A stretch of DNA of 64,000 nt from Strongylocentrotus droebachiensis (GCA_035222895.1 JAVYIG010007907.1:1-64000); one strand, 5' to 3'; positions 47,829 to 58,742 are shown, counted from the first letter of the stretch. Made by a program: numbers and translations. The notes: generated by a model not told the origin, from the sequence alone.

Positions 47829-50800
47829 CCATAGAGCCACCATTCATCTACCATAGAGCCACCATTCATCTACCATAGAGCCACCATTCATCTACCATAG
47901 AGCCACCATTCATCTACCATAGGGCCACCATTCATCTACCATTTATTCACCACTCATCTACCATTCATCTACCATAGAGCCACCATTCATCTACCATAGA
48001 GCCACCATTCATCTACCATAGAGCCACCATTCATCTACCATAGAGCCACCATTCATCTACCATAGAGCTACCATTCATCTACCATTCACCCACCACTCAT
48101 CTACCCTTCATCTACCATAGAGCCACCATTCATCTACCATAGAGCCATCATTCATCTACCATAGGGCCACCATTCATCTACCATTTATTCACCACTCATC
48201 TACCATTCATCTACCATAGAGCCACCATTCATCTACCATAGAGCCACCATTCATCTACCATAGAGCCACCATTCATCTACCATCGAGCTACCATTCATCT
48301 ACCATTCATCCACCACTCATCTACTATAGAGCCACCATTCATCTACCATAGAGCCATCATTAATATACCATAGAGCCACCATTCATCTACCATAGAGCCA
48401 CTATTCATCTACCATAGAGCCATCATTTATCTACCATAGAGAAACCATTTAAATAACATAGAGCCACCATTCATCTACCATAGAGCCATCATTCATCTAC
48501 CATAGAGCCACCATTCATCTACCATAGAGTCACTATTCATCTACCATAGAGCTACCATTCATCTACCATTCACCCACCACTCATCTACCATTCATCTACC
48601 ATAGAGCCACCATTCATCTACCATTCATCCACCATAGAGCCACCATTCATCCACCATAGAACAACCATTCATCTACCATAGAGCCACCATTTATCTACCA
48701 TAGAGTCACTATTCATCTACCATAGAGCTACCATTCATTTACCATTCACCCACCACTCATCTACCATTCATCTACCATAGAGCCACCATTCATCTACCAT
48801 AGAGCCACCATTCATCTACCATATAGCCACCATTCATCTACCATAGAGCCACGACTCATCTACCATAGAGCCACCATTCATCTACCATTGAGCCACCATT
48901 CAACTACCATAGAGCCACCATTCATCTACCATAGAGCCATCATTCATCTACCATAGGGCCACCATTCATCTACCATTTATTCACCACTTATCTACCATTC
49001 ATCTACCATAGAGCCACCATTCATCTACCATAGAGCCACCATTCATCTACCATAGAGCCACCATTCATCTACCATAGACCCACCATTCATCTACCATAGA
49101 GCCACCATTCATATACCATAGAGCCACTATTCATCTACCATAGAGCTACCATTCATCTACCATTCACCCACCACTCATCTACCATTCATCTACCATAGAG
49201 CCACCATTCATCTACCATAGAGCCACAATTCATCTACCATAGAGCCACCATTCATCTACCATAGACCCACCATTCATCTACCATAGAGCCACCATTCATC
49301 TACCATAGAGCCACCATTCATCTACCATAGAGCTACCATTCATCTACCATAGAGCCACCATTCATCTACCATAGAGCCACCATTCATCTACCATAGGGCC
49401 ACCATTCATCTACCATTTATTCACCACTCATCTACCATTCATCTACCATAGAGCCACCATTCATCTACCATAGAGCCACCATTCATCTACCATAGAGCCA
49501 CCATTCATCTACCATCGAGCTACCATTCATCTACCATTCATCCACCACTCATCTACCATAGAGCCACCATTCATCTACCATAGAGCCATCATTAATATAC
49601 CATAGAGCCACCATTCATCTACCATAGAGCCACTATTCATCTACCATAGAGCCATCATTTATCTACCATAGAGAAACCATTTAAATAACATAGAGTCACC
49701 ATTCATCTACCATAGAGCCATCATTCATCTACCATAGAGCCACCATTCATCTACCATAGAGTCACTATTCATCTACCATAGAGCTACCATTCATCTACCA
49801 TTCACCCACCACTCATCTACCATTCATCTACCATAGAGCCACCATTCATCTACCATAGAGCCACCATTCATCTACCATAGAGCCACCATTCATCTACCAT
49901 TCATCCACCATAGAGCCACCATTCATCCACCATAGAACAACCATTCATCTACCATAGAGCCACCATTTATCTACCATAGAGTCACTATTCATCTACCAAA
50001 GAGCCACCATTCATCTACCATAGAGCTACCATTCATCTACCATTCACCCACCACTCATCTACCCTTTATCTACCATAGAGCCACCATTCATCTACCATAG
50101 AGCCATCATTCATCTACCATTATAGCCATCATTCATCTACCATAGAGCCATCATTCATCTACCATAGAGCCACCATTCATCTACCATAGAGCCACCATTC
50201 ATCTACCATAGAGCCACCATTCATCTACCATAGAGCCACCATTCATCTACCATAGGGCCACCATTCATCTACCATTTATTCACCACTCATCTACCATTCA
50301 TCTACCATAGAGCCACCATTCATCTACCATAGAGCCACCATTCATCTACCATAGAGCCACCATTCATCTACCATCGAGCTACCATTCATCTACCATTCAT
50401 CCACCACTCATCTACCATAGAGCCACCATTCATCTACCATAGAGCCATCATTAATATACCATAGAGCCACCATTCATCTACCATAGAGCCACTATTCATC
50501 TACCATAGAGCCATCATTTATCTACCATAGAGAAACCATTTAAATAACATAGAGCCACCATTCATCTACCATAGAGCCATCATTCATCTACCATAGAGCC
50601 ACCATTCATCTACCATAGAGTCACTATTCATCTACCATAGAGCTACCATTCATCTACCATTCACCCACCACTCATCTACCATTCATCTACCATAGAGCCA
50701 CCATTCATCTACCATAGAGCCACCATTCATCTACCATAGAGCCACCATTCATCTACCATTCATCCACCATAGAGCCACCATTCATCCACCATAGAACAAC

Positions 50801-52480
50801 CATTCATCTACCATAGAGCCACCATTTATCTACCATAGAGTCACTATTCATCTACCATAGAGCTACCATTCATTTACCATTCACCCACCACTCATCTACC
50901 ATTCATCTACCATAGAGCCACCATTCATCTACCATAGAGCCACCATTCATCTACCATATAGCCACCATTCATCTACCATAGAGCCACGACTCATCTACCA
51001 TAGAGCCACCATTCATCTACCATTGAGCCACCATTCAACTACCATAGAGCCACCATTCATCTACCATAGAGCCATCATTCATCTACCATAGGGCCACCAT
51101 TCATCTACCATTTATTCACCACTTATCTACCATTCATCTACCATAGAGCCACCATTCATCTACCATAGAGCCACCATTCATCTACCATAGAGCCACCATT
51201 CATCTACCATAGACCCACCATTCATCTACCATAGAGCCACCATTCATATACCATAGAGCCACTATTCATCTACCATAGAGCTACCATTCATCTACCATTC
51301 ACCCACCACTCATCTACCATTCATCTACCATAGAGCCACCATTCATCTACCATAGAGCCACAATTCATCTACCATAGAGCCACCATTCATCTACCATAGA
51401 CCCACCATTCATCTACCATAGAGCCACCATTCATCTACCATAGAGCCACCATTCATCTACCATAGAGCTACCATTCATCTACCATAGAGCCACCATTCAT
51501 CTACCATAGAGCCACCATTCATCTACCATAGGGCCACCATTCATCTACCATTTATTCACCACTCATCTACCATTCATCTACCATAGAGCCACCATTCATC
51601 TACCATAGAGCCACCATTCATCTACCATAGAGCCACCATTCATCTACCATCGAGCTACCATTCATCTACCATTCATCCACCACTCATCTACCATAGAGCC
51701 ACCATTCATCTACCATAGAGCCATCATTAATATACCATAGAGCCACCATTCATCTACCATAGAGCCACTATTCATCTACCATAGAGCCATCATTTATCTA
51801 CCATAGAGAAACCATTTAAATAACATAGAGCCACCATTCATCTACCATAGAGCCATCATTCATCTACCATAGAGCCACCATTCATCTACCATAGAGTCAC
51901 TATTCATCTACCATAGAGCTACCATTCATCTACCATTCACCCACCACTCATCTACCATTCATCTACCATAGAGCCACCATTCATCTACCATAGAGCCACC
52001 ATTCATCTACCATAGAGCCACCATTCATCTACCATTCATCCACCATAGAGCCACCATTCATCCACCATAGAACAACCATTCATCTACCATAGAGCCACCA
52101 TTTATCTACCATAGAGTCACTATTCATCTACCATAGAGCTACCATTCATCTACCATTCACCCACCACTCATCTACCATTCATCTACCATAGAGCCACCAT
52201 TCATCTACCATAGGGCTACCATTCATCTACCATTCATCCACCATTCATCTACCATAGAGCCACCATTCATCTACCATAGAGCCACCATTCATCTACCATA
52301 GACCCACCATTCATCTACCATAGAGCCACCATTCATCTACCATAGAGCCACAATTCATCTACCATAGGGCCACCATTCATCTACCATTTATTCACCACTC
52401 ATCTACCATTCATCTACCATAGAGCCACCATTCATCTACCATAGAGCCACCATTCATCTACCATAGAGCCACCATTCATC
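47829..52480 (+). repeat. sat1 third partial copy (offset 10,755 then 10,227 bp)
   Basis: 37,066-40,525 reappears at 47,821-51,280 at an offset of 10,755 bp (anchors 37381/48136, 38091/48846, 39301/50056). 41,050-42,250 reappears at about 51,277-52,480 at an offset of 10,227 bp (anchors 41984/52211, 42138/52365). The 528-bp change equals 24 monomers. The block at about 40,525-41,052, carrying two CACGACTC/CATTGAGCC sub-blocks, is absent here. Confidence 0.75.
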
Positions 52481-52958
52481 TACCATAGAGCCACCATTCA
52501 TCTACCATAGGGCCACCATTCATCTACCATTTATTCACCACTCATCTACCATTCATCTACCATAGAGCCACCATTCATCTACCATAGAGCCACCATTCAT
52601 CTACTATAGAGCCACCATTCATCTACCATAGAGCCACCATTCATCTACCATAGAGCTACCATTCATCTACCATTCACCCACCACTCATCTACCATTCATC
52701 TACCATAGAGCCACCATTCATCTACCATAGAGCCATCATTCATCTACCATATAGCCATCTTTCATCTACCATAGAGCCACCATTCATCTACCATAGAGCC
52801 ACCATTCATCTACCATAGAGCCACTATTCATCTACCATACAGCCACCATTCATCTACCATAGAGCCACCATTCATCTACCATAGAGCCACCATTCATCTA
52901 CCATAGAGCCACCACTCATCTACCATAGAGCCACCACTCATCTACCATAGGGCTACCA
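52481..52958 (+). repeat. Right edge of the sat1 array
   Basis: The last ~480 bp of sat1 no longer follow the large-repeat order. The final monomers carry unusual changes, including two consecutive CCACCACTCATCT units at about 52,910-52,945 and a CATACAGCC unit. Less homogenised monomers at an array edge are common. The array ends at GGCTACCA, which overlaps the first bases of sat2. Confidence 0.7.
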
Positions 52959-54416
52959 CGCCAATTGGCGACCTACCGTTGTCACCAAATAAGATATAAA
53001 AAGCATGCTCATCTGACAATAATTTATTGCCCAAAACCCCTGAATTTCCGGGGCTCCGCCCCTGGACCCCACACCAATTCGTGACCTGCCAGTGTCACAA
53101 TTAAGGTATAAAATATGCTCATCTGACGATAATTTAATGTTGTAAAACCCTGAGCTTCTGGGGGATCCTCCTCCTGGACCCCACGCTTATTCGCGACTTC
53201 CCAGTGTCACAAATAAGGTTTAAAATATGCTCATCTGACGATAATTTGACGTATAAAACCCCTGAGCTTCTGGGATGCTTAGCCCCCGGACCCCATGCCA
53301 ATTCATGACCTGCCAGTGTCACAAAAAAGGTTTAAAATATGCTCATCTGACGATAATTTAACGTATAAAACCCTTGAGCTTCTGGGGGCTTCGCCCCCGG
53401 ACCCCACGCCAATTCGCGACCTACCAGTGTCACCAAATAAGGTATAAAAGCATGCTCATCTGACAATAATTTATTGCCCAAGACCCCTGAATTTCCGGGG
53501 GCTCCGCCCCTGGACCCCACCCCAATTCGTGACCTGCCAGTGTCACAACTAGGGCATAAAAGCATGCTCATCTTACAATAATTTATCGCCCAAAACCCCT
53601 GAACTTCCGGGGGCTCTTCCCCTGGACCCCACACCAATTCGCGACCTACCAGTGTCACCAAATAAGGTATAAAAGCATGCTCATCTGACAGTTATTTATT
53701 GCCCAAAACCCCTGGGCTTCTTGGGGCTCCGCACCCTGGGCCCCACGCCAATTGGCGACCTACCATTGTCACCAAATAAGGTATATAAAGCATGCTCATC
53801 TGACAATAATTTATTGCCCAAAACCCCTGAATTTCCGGGGGCTCCGCCCATGGACCCCACGCAAATTCGTGACCTGCCAGTGTCACAATTAAGGTATAAA
53901 ATCATGCTCATCTGACAGTTATTTATTGCCCAAAACCCATGAACTTCCGGGGGATCCGCCCCTGGACCCCACGCCAATTCGTTAACTGCCAGTGTCAAAA
54001 CTAGGGTATAAGAGCATTCACATCTGACAAAAATTTAGTGCTCAAAACTCCTGGGCTTCTTGGGGCTCCGCACCCTGGACCCCACTCCAATTGGCGACCT
54101 ACCATTGTCACCAAATAAGGTATAAAATGCATGCTCATCTGACAATAATTTATTGCCCAAAACCCATGAACTTCCGGGGGCTCCGCCCTTGGACCCCTCA
54201 CCAATTCGTGACCTGCCAGTGTCACAACTAGGATATAAAAGCATGCTCATCTGACAGTAATTTATTGCCCAAAACCCCTGAACTTCCGGGGTTCCTCCCC
54301 CTGGACCCCACGCTTATTCGCGACCTCCCAGTGTCACAAATAAGGTTTAAAATATGCTAATCTGACGATAATTCAACGTATAAAACCCCTGAGCTTCTGG
54401 GGGCTTCGCCCCCGGA
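52956..54416 (+). repeat. sat2 array, left part (~112-bp monomer, ~13 copies)
   Basis: GCTCATCTGAC or close variants recur at 53007, 53117, 53229, 53341, 53454 and 53566, spaced 110-113 bp. Each monomer carries GACCTRCCAGTGTCAC, TATAAAAGCATGC, AATTTATTGCCC, CCCCTGAACTTCC and a G-rich/C-rich palindrome, GGGGGCTCCGCCCC. Monomers fall into a CACAACTAGGG type and a CACCAAATAAGG type. Copies here are more divergent from one another than in the right part. The array abuts sat1 on the left, sharing CCA at 52,956-52,958, and ends at a transposon. Confidence 0.92.
54409..54416 (+). other. Target-site duplication, left copy (CCCCCGGA)
   Basis: CCCCCGGA is part of the sat2 palindrome GGGGGCTTCGCCCCCGGA and directly precedes the transposon. 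The same 8 bases follow the right end. A 9-bp duplication is possible if the next base (C at 54,417 against G at 61,141) has mutated; this would make the two tips perfectly symmetrical. Confidence 0.8.
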
Positions 54417-54417
54417 C

Positions 54418-54530
54418 GCGTCTTATTTTTTCGTACCACGGCGAGCCCGGATTCCTGTTTTATCATGAATATTCATTAGGCAGGGCCGGGGAAAGTCTCG
54501 ATTCTCTTGAATATTCATGTATGATCGAGG
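54418..54530 (+). repeat. Left terminal inverted repeat
   Basis: Begins GCGTCTTATTTTTTCGTACC and ends ATGATCGAGG. It pairs with the reverse complement of 61,027-61,132, differing by about three substitutions, two single-base length changes and a 5-bp insertion near the inner end (GTATG before ATCGAGG). It includes the 12-bp palindrome ATGAATATTCAT, and a second GAATATTCAT about 45 bp further in. Paired subterminal words of this kind are often transposase binding sites (inference). Confidence 0.9.
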
Positions 54531-54950
54531 CATGCGCAGCATCGAATAATGGCAGGCCTATAATATGACATAGAAAAGCAATGTCATGGTCATTTAGATA
54601 ATACAGTCATAAATGCTGTGTTTAATTACTAGTAAATGCCAAAATGTCAGTACCGGTAGACAAGATATATAGCATATATTTCAAGTAAGAGTCTTGATAG
54701 GCAATTTGTGAGTAGCCTAGGCCTACTTTTCTGAGATTAATGGGAGTCTAGTTCTTTTCATGAATTGGTAAATAATCAGTTCTAGGTTTGCTTTTTAAAT
54801 ATTACAAGCAGAGGTTGCATTATGGTATTGAATATGTGATACAGTATTATAAACTGTATAAAATAGATAATTAGAATAGGCCTACATACAGACATTTATC
54901 AAAAATAAAATACTTGTGTATTGCACTTAAATTATTTCTATGATCTATGC
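54531..54950. other. AT-rich unique sequence inside the transposon
   Basis: Nothing recognisable beyond unique AT-rich DNA. TAGGCC words (near 54,555, 54,716 and 54,879) and one ACCGGTA are seen. No open frame of note and no repeat. Confidence 0.6.
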
Positions 54951-54954
54951 TCAC

Positions 54955-55282
54955 TTAACTGCATAAGGAAGAAAAGGAAGAAAGAAAAATGGGATTAGAA
55001 AGAAGAATAACAAAGTTAAAAAGTAAAATATATATAAATAATAAATGAATGGAAGAAATAAAGAATACGGAATAGATACCAAGGAAGAAAGAAATAAATT
55101 GCAAGAAAATTGAAATGAAAAGAAGACAAAAGAAAAAGGGAAAGGAGCAAGATAATATTGATACCATATCTTCAATCTTGTTTTCTTTTATCTTGCCTCT
55201 TGTTTTTGTTTAGGCCTAGCTACCATTTTTTCCTTTCCTTTCTCTTTTTCTCTTAAAAGTTCTCTTTGGTTTCTTTCTAAAA
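54955..55282. other. Purine tract followed by pyrimidine tract
   Basis: 54,960-55,150 is nearly all A and G on the + strand (GGAAGAAAAGGAAGAAAG). 55,175-55,282 is strongly T and C (TTTTTTCCTTTCCTTTCTC). The adjoining tracts could pair as an imperfect low-complexity hairpin or form triplex-type DNA. Open frames across it are serine/phenylalanine-rich or lysine-rich artefacts of composition. Confidence 0.6.
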
Positions 55283-55284
55283 TA

Positions 55285-55521
55285 ATGAGGGAAGGGGGGG
55301 GGGGGGGTGGGGGACTCGATGATAATTCATCATTTGAAGGTTTACAATGTGAAGTCCACGAGTTATATGCACCCACTGAAGAAAATCCATGTACAGGGTT
55401 GCTGCAGGAACCCCAGCACCCACAGATCCCACGCATGATGAGACAAACTCGAGAGAAAACTACACATTCTTTCACATACATTGAAGAAAAAAAAGAAGAA
55501 AAAAAATCCAAGATCGGTTGA
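55285..55521 (+). other. Possible coding fragment, unrecognised
   Basis: An open frame on the + strand starts at an ATG just before a G14 run and ends at TGA. The first ~10 residues are glycine-rich because of the homopolymer. The following ~60 (including EGLQCEVHELYAPTEE and a lysine-rich tail, EEKKEEKK) have mixed composition resembling a final exon. No splice acceptor is clearly better than chance and no domain is recognised. The antisense frame is also open, so this could be non-coding. Confidence 0.18.
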
Positions 55522-55577
55522 ACTCTTTTTGACCCCTCCCCAGGACGTCGATCAATTACATGTATGTGCCCCCCCCC

Positions 55578-55596
55578 CCAAACTCTGGCTACGGCC
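55578..55596 (-). mobile_element. Orphan hAT-like transposon terminus
   Basis: Read on the minus strand, the sequence is CAGGGCCGTAGCCAGAGTT followed by an 11-base G run (55,569-55,579 on the + strand as C). hAT-type ends commonly start CAG-G-C-GTAGCCAG and are followed by G-rich DNA. No partner end is found upstream, so this is either a truncated element or a chance match. Confidence 0.4.
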
Positions 55597-55625
55597 CTGG
55601 CGATAATTACCCACTATTCAAATCT

Positions 55626-55875
55626 GACAGGTGCCCCTTTTTCTTCAACAAATGCCCCTTTAACTTCATAATAAGTGCCACTGTTCCATTTTCATAAGTG
55701 CCCCTTGTGATATCTGATAAAAGCCCTTTCATTTTTTTTTACTTTGACACGCGTCCCCTTAAACTTTCTAACAAGTGCCCTTTTACCTTTTGATATGTGC
55801 CCCTTTCCCTGTTTAATAGGAGCCCCAACCCCAACCCTTTCTCATAAATGCCCCTTTGACACATGCCCCCTTTTC
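55626..55875 (+). repeat. Degenerate AGTGCCCCTTTT minisatellite, block 1
   Basis: TGCCCCTTTT and close variants recur every ~22-35 bp, separated by T/A-rich spacers such as TTCATAATAAG. The block resembles the interior of the hAT-like element at 58,743-60,106: compare CAAATCTGACAGGTGCCCC here with CAAAATCTGATGGGTGCC near 59,476. It is probably a remnant of the same repeat family. Confidence 0.65.
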
Positions 55876-57043
55876 CTTTTTTTATAATTCCCCTTTTCTC
55901 TCTTTCTCTGTCTTTCGAAAGCTATCTTCTGCAAGGTTTGTTCTCTTGACTGAGCAACCTGTTGCAATTCCTTTCTGTCTCACTTTCAGTCGTACTTGTT
56001 GCCACTCATTTGCATTCACTCGTTATCAACTACCATCAACCATTCCATATTCACTCCATTACTGTCCACATTTCAATTTCATTCTCTTCACTCTCCCTTT
56101 TTGCAGCCTTTCCAGGAGCTTTGCTAGAAGTAGAACATTTTTAATGTAGAGGCCAGAGAAACCGGAAAGTATATGTTAATCATTTTATTCAAATATCTAA
56201 CTTGAAAAAAAGGAAAGTGAAACATTGTTTAATTACAATATATTGACATAATTTTGTTAAAGAAACAAATTTGAATTTAACACTGGAAATTTGTAATTGG
56301 TTTGCCAGCCCCCCCCCCCCAAAAAAAAAAAAAAACACACTCAAAACACAACAGTGGTACCAGGGTTTTTGTTAGGAGGCCCATGTACTGTATAATTTTT
56401 ATTATTAAGAATAGTTTTCTCTTTTTTATTAATTTGACATTGGCATACCGTAAATTTCACCAGGAACCCCCCCCCCTCCCGACACTGCCATTATTTCTAC
56501 CAACAGTAATGCTATAATTCAAAATTTCACTTTCTAAATCCTTCTAATATAAACATATAATTATATTTCTACAGAGGATAAGATAAGAGGATAGCAAGCC
56601 CCCCCCCCCCCACTCCCTGTTTTCTTTAGTTGGGAAGCATCGAAACATGATTCTATGAAAGCTACCAGTTTGGATACGAAAGGCAATGAGGATTAGCAGT
56701 TTACATATTTAATGCATTTAGAGTGTTGTCTTTCAAACCTTCTTACATACAATACTTGAAGTAGCAATAATTTCATAATCTACAAAACTTCCTATACAGA
56801 AGTCCATAGAGGTAAATGAATTTTAACATGTATAATTATAATCAAAATATCATTGATTAATTCAATCTTTGATATAGACTGATAGACCTTTATCAATCAA
56901 ATTTGAAGGAGAATCTTTCTGCCCAGTCCTCAGTTTCATCCTATAAGATGGTAGTTGACATTGTTAGAATTTTAATGTTTATTCGTTGAGGATTAGTTAT
57001 CTTTAATTATTTGAAAGTCGACAAGATGATAAACTTCATTAGC
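55876..57043. other. Unique AT-rich sequence with C homopolymers
   Basis: No gene supported. It contains C12 directly followed by A15 (56,309-56,335), C10 (56,467-56,476) and C13 (56,599-56,611). Open frames at 55,856-56,149 and 56,302-56,517 are T/C-rich, low-complexity and lack other support. A pair of CAGTG/CACTG ends around 56,352 and 56,487 was examined and not accepted as an element. Confidence 0.55.
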
Positions 57044-57049
57044 TTTATT
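57044..57049 (-). promoter_or_regulatory. Polyadenylation signal AATAAA
   Basis: TTTATT on the + strand, AATAAA on the minus strand, about 92 bases after the TAA stop of the candidate gene. The spacing suits a short 3' untranslated region. One AATAAA is weak evidence in AT-rich DNA; its value comes from its place relative to the last exon. Confidence 0.45.
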
Positions 57050-57140
57050 GAATGTAGTATTCTACAAACATATAATACAAATAACAAATAAATATCATGT
57101 AAATATTCCAGTTTAAACCCATCTCTATTGTCCTCTTTCA

Positions 57141-58367
57141 TTATATGAGGGTGGCATCTTTAAGACGTAGTCTCGTGTAGATATCTTCTGCATCCATCAC
57201 TAAAGTTGTAGCCTAGTTTTCAGAAAAAAATATAACCCAAGTCTGTTGAATGGAAAAATGAAATAAGATATAAAAAAAATCAACAATGACTAATAACATA
57301 CACCCTGATACCTGCTCAGAAAAAGGAAGGACTGAAATTCACTTGGGGTTCTAGTGGGCAAACCTAAACTATTTTTTGTACCAAGACTAGTTTAAATACT
57401 GACCGCATCTTAAATTATTACTGATGATCCCATTAAGACGATAGGCCTGCTGGAGCTCGGATCAGACAAGGTATGAAATAAGTAATACAATGTAATACAA
57501 CTCGTGCTCATACCGGTAATTGAATAATACTCGGTTAAGTATGGGACATAAAATGACCAAACAACTTTGACCAGAGAATGTACTGGAAATAATGCTACTG
57601 AAACATACGTAATGTAGACTTATATTTCATCTATATTGACATTTAATTTTTAATCTAAATTACAATTGTGATATTAAGTCAATTATTCTTTTACAAGTCA
57701 ACTGACAATGAAAAATATCTGTTTTAGATCTATAATTTTCTCCATGACATTTGTTCCACAAAAATTTATTGGGGGTACCTTCATGTATATTAGCACACTT
57801 GCTCGTATGAAGTGTAGTAGGCCCGCATCTCTAGATATGATCCCGTCAACATCTGTTCTTTGTTCCTCTCCTGAGTTTGCAAACCAGAATGCCTTCATCA
57901 TCCACTGTAGAGAGGCATCATCCTACATGAGAGAAAACAAAGTAGGTACATGTACTTCAATTAAAAACTGATACTGATGGATACATATCAACCATAATAC
58001 ATCCTATTAACAGACTTTTATCAATCTTATTTTGTGTTCTTCTTCATCTTCATTGCTCAAGAAGTGAAAGTACCCCTTACAAAAAAAAAATGAGGGGTCC
58101 TGTGTATACCCTACATGTAGTGCTTACAATGTGCATTTGATATGGCCCTTCTAAACACAGGACCTCCTGTAAATAAGGACAAATTTTCCTTTGTAAACAT
58201 AGAAAGAAAAGACATCAATATTTGTATACTAGGTGCAGAACTAGAATAAAATATACCCTCCACTATATATGCTTGCAATGTCAACTTAGTTCCATTTCCT
58301 TTTGAGTGAATTAATAGGTGGTCGTTTAATATGTGTGTGCTAAATAACCTGATAACTGTACCTGCAT
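57141..58367 (-). CDS. Candidate four-exon gene, unrecognised product (~86 aa)
   Basis: Proposed minus-strand exons are 58,367-58,362 (coding part), 58,166-58,128, 57,922-57,779 and 57,212-57,141. Every intron starts GT and ends AG, and all three interrupt in phase 0. The coding length is 261 nt: ATG CAG, then 13 codons, 48 codons and 23 codons plus TAA. The 48-codon exon is clearest, flanked by TCTCTCATGTAG and GTACCC; it includes MMKAFWFANSGEEQ and RDAGLLHFIRASVLIYMK. The last exon reads ATTLVMDAEDIYTRLRL before its final residues. An AATAAA follows. I recognise no domain, signal peptide or membrane segment. The start is uncertain: the protein may begin in upstream exons. It could be a gene captured by the transposon, a host gene remnant, or chance; the phase agreement favours a real or recently decayed gene. 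Confidence 0.42.
57213..57778 (-). other. Candidate intron 3
   Basis: Runs from GTACCC (minus strand, at 57,778) to TTTTTTTCTGAAAACTAG (at 57,213). AT-rich, with no coding potential seen. A short GT/AG-flanked segment near 57,313-57,351 was tested as an extra exon but brings an in-frame stop. Confidence 0.35.
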
Positions 58368-58438
58368 GGGACTTTCTGCTTCATCTTGCAAATATAAGAG
58401 ATGTTGTAATGTCCTCCTTCCAGCTCTTCAGTTTCAAT
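58362..58438 (-). other. Candidate first visible exon (5' UTR plus start codon)
   Basis: A strong pyrimidine tract and AG (TTCTTCTTCTTTTTGTTCC then AAAAG on the minus strand) precede 58,438. A donor, CATGCAG then GTACAG, follows 58,362. In the frame that joins the next exon there are stops at the upstream end, so most of the 77 nt would be untranslated, with ATG at 58,367-58,365. Another frame is open through the whole exon (it includes LEGGHYNISYICKMKQK) but meets a stop after splicing to the next exon. Which frame is used is unresolved. Confidence 0.3.
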
Positions 58439-58742
58439 CTTTTGGAACAAAAAGAAGAAGAAAATCAATACGACAATCAAGGCATCCCTTTCTCCTTAAC
58501 AAAATAAAATAGATCTAGCATACTTCAAATTAATAGATATTTTTATGTCATATGGTTGGCCTTAATTTTAATATGGTGTGGAAATCAACATTCCTATTTA
58601 ATAAACCACAGTACAAAGTAAAACTAAATGGAAGATTTAACTTGTGCATCAAACAGTGGTTTCTATGGCCTATGAACACGAAGCAGTACTAAGTAGAATT
58701 AGTTTATTATAACAAGAAGAGGTGGACTACATACTATATAAG

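Larger units (their letters stand above)
1..52958 (+). repeat. sat1: 22-bp satellite array, ~53 kb
   Basis: The region consists entirely of tandem 22-bp monomers, each made of two related 11-mers, ACCATAGAGCC and ACCATTCATCT, which share the ACCAT start. Where several plain 11-mers follow one another (ACCATTCATCT, ACCATTCACCC, ACCACTCATCT) the 11-bp phase is kept, so the ancestral unit was probably 11 bp. The + strand is C-rich and G-poor (8 C and 2 G per consensus monomer), with no CpG in the consensus. Because 22 is not a multiple of 3, every frame meets a stop within about 66 bp, so nothing here can code. No unrelated sequence interrupts the array. The array runs off the left end of the window. 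No function is visible; structural heterochromatin is the usual role of such arrays (inference). Confidence 0.97.

Noticed and set aside
1-52958. CRISPR-like regular repeat array
   Set aside because: Repeats are head to tail in 22-bp phase with no unique spacers, in sequence that otherwise looks eukaryotic.
53134-54250. Minus-strand open frames with a recurring GHELAWGPGAEPPEVQGF peptide
   Set aside because: They are translations of the 112-bp sat2 monomer. The length is not a multiple of 3, so the frame shifts each unit and every frame closes after about two or three monomers.
55188-55511. 107-codon minus-strand open frame with a polyproline run
   Set aside because: The polyproline comes from the G14 homopolymer and the tail from a pyrimidine-rich tract; both strands are open here and no splice or promoter support was seen.
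55856-56149. 97-codon + strand open frame
   Set aside because: Composition is dominated by F, S, L and P from T/C-rich DNA next to the minisatellite; no other coding sign.
56352-56487. Small hAT-like element (CAGTG ... CACTG ends)
   Set aside because: Only five terminal bases match, and the flanking 8-mers (AAACACAA and CCATTATT) do not agree.
57313-57351. Extra 39-nt exon between candidate exons 3 and 4
   Set aside because: It has AG and GT borders but brings an in-frame TGA in phase 0; direct joining of exons 3 and 4 keeps the frame.
57708-57971. 87-codon + strand open frame
   Set aside because: It lies antisense to the 48-codon candidate exon, which has splice borders and phase agreement, so the minus strand is preferred.
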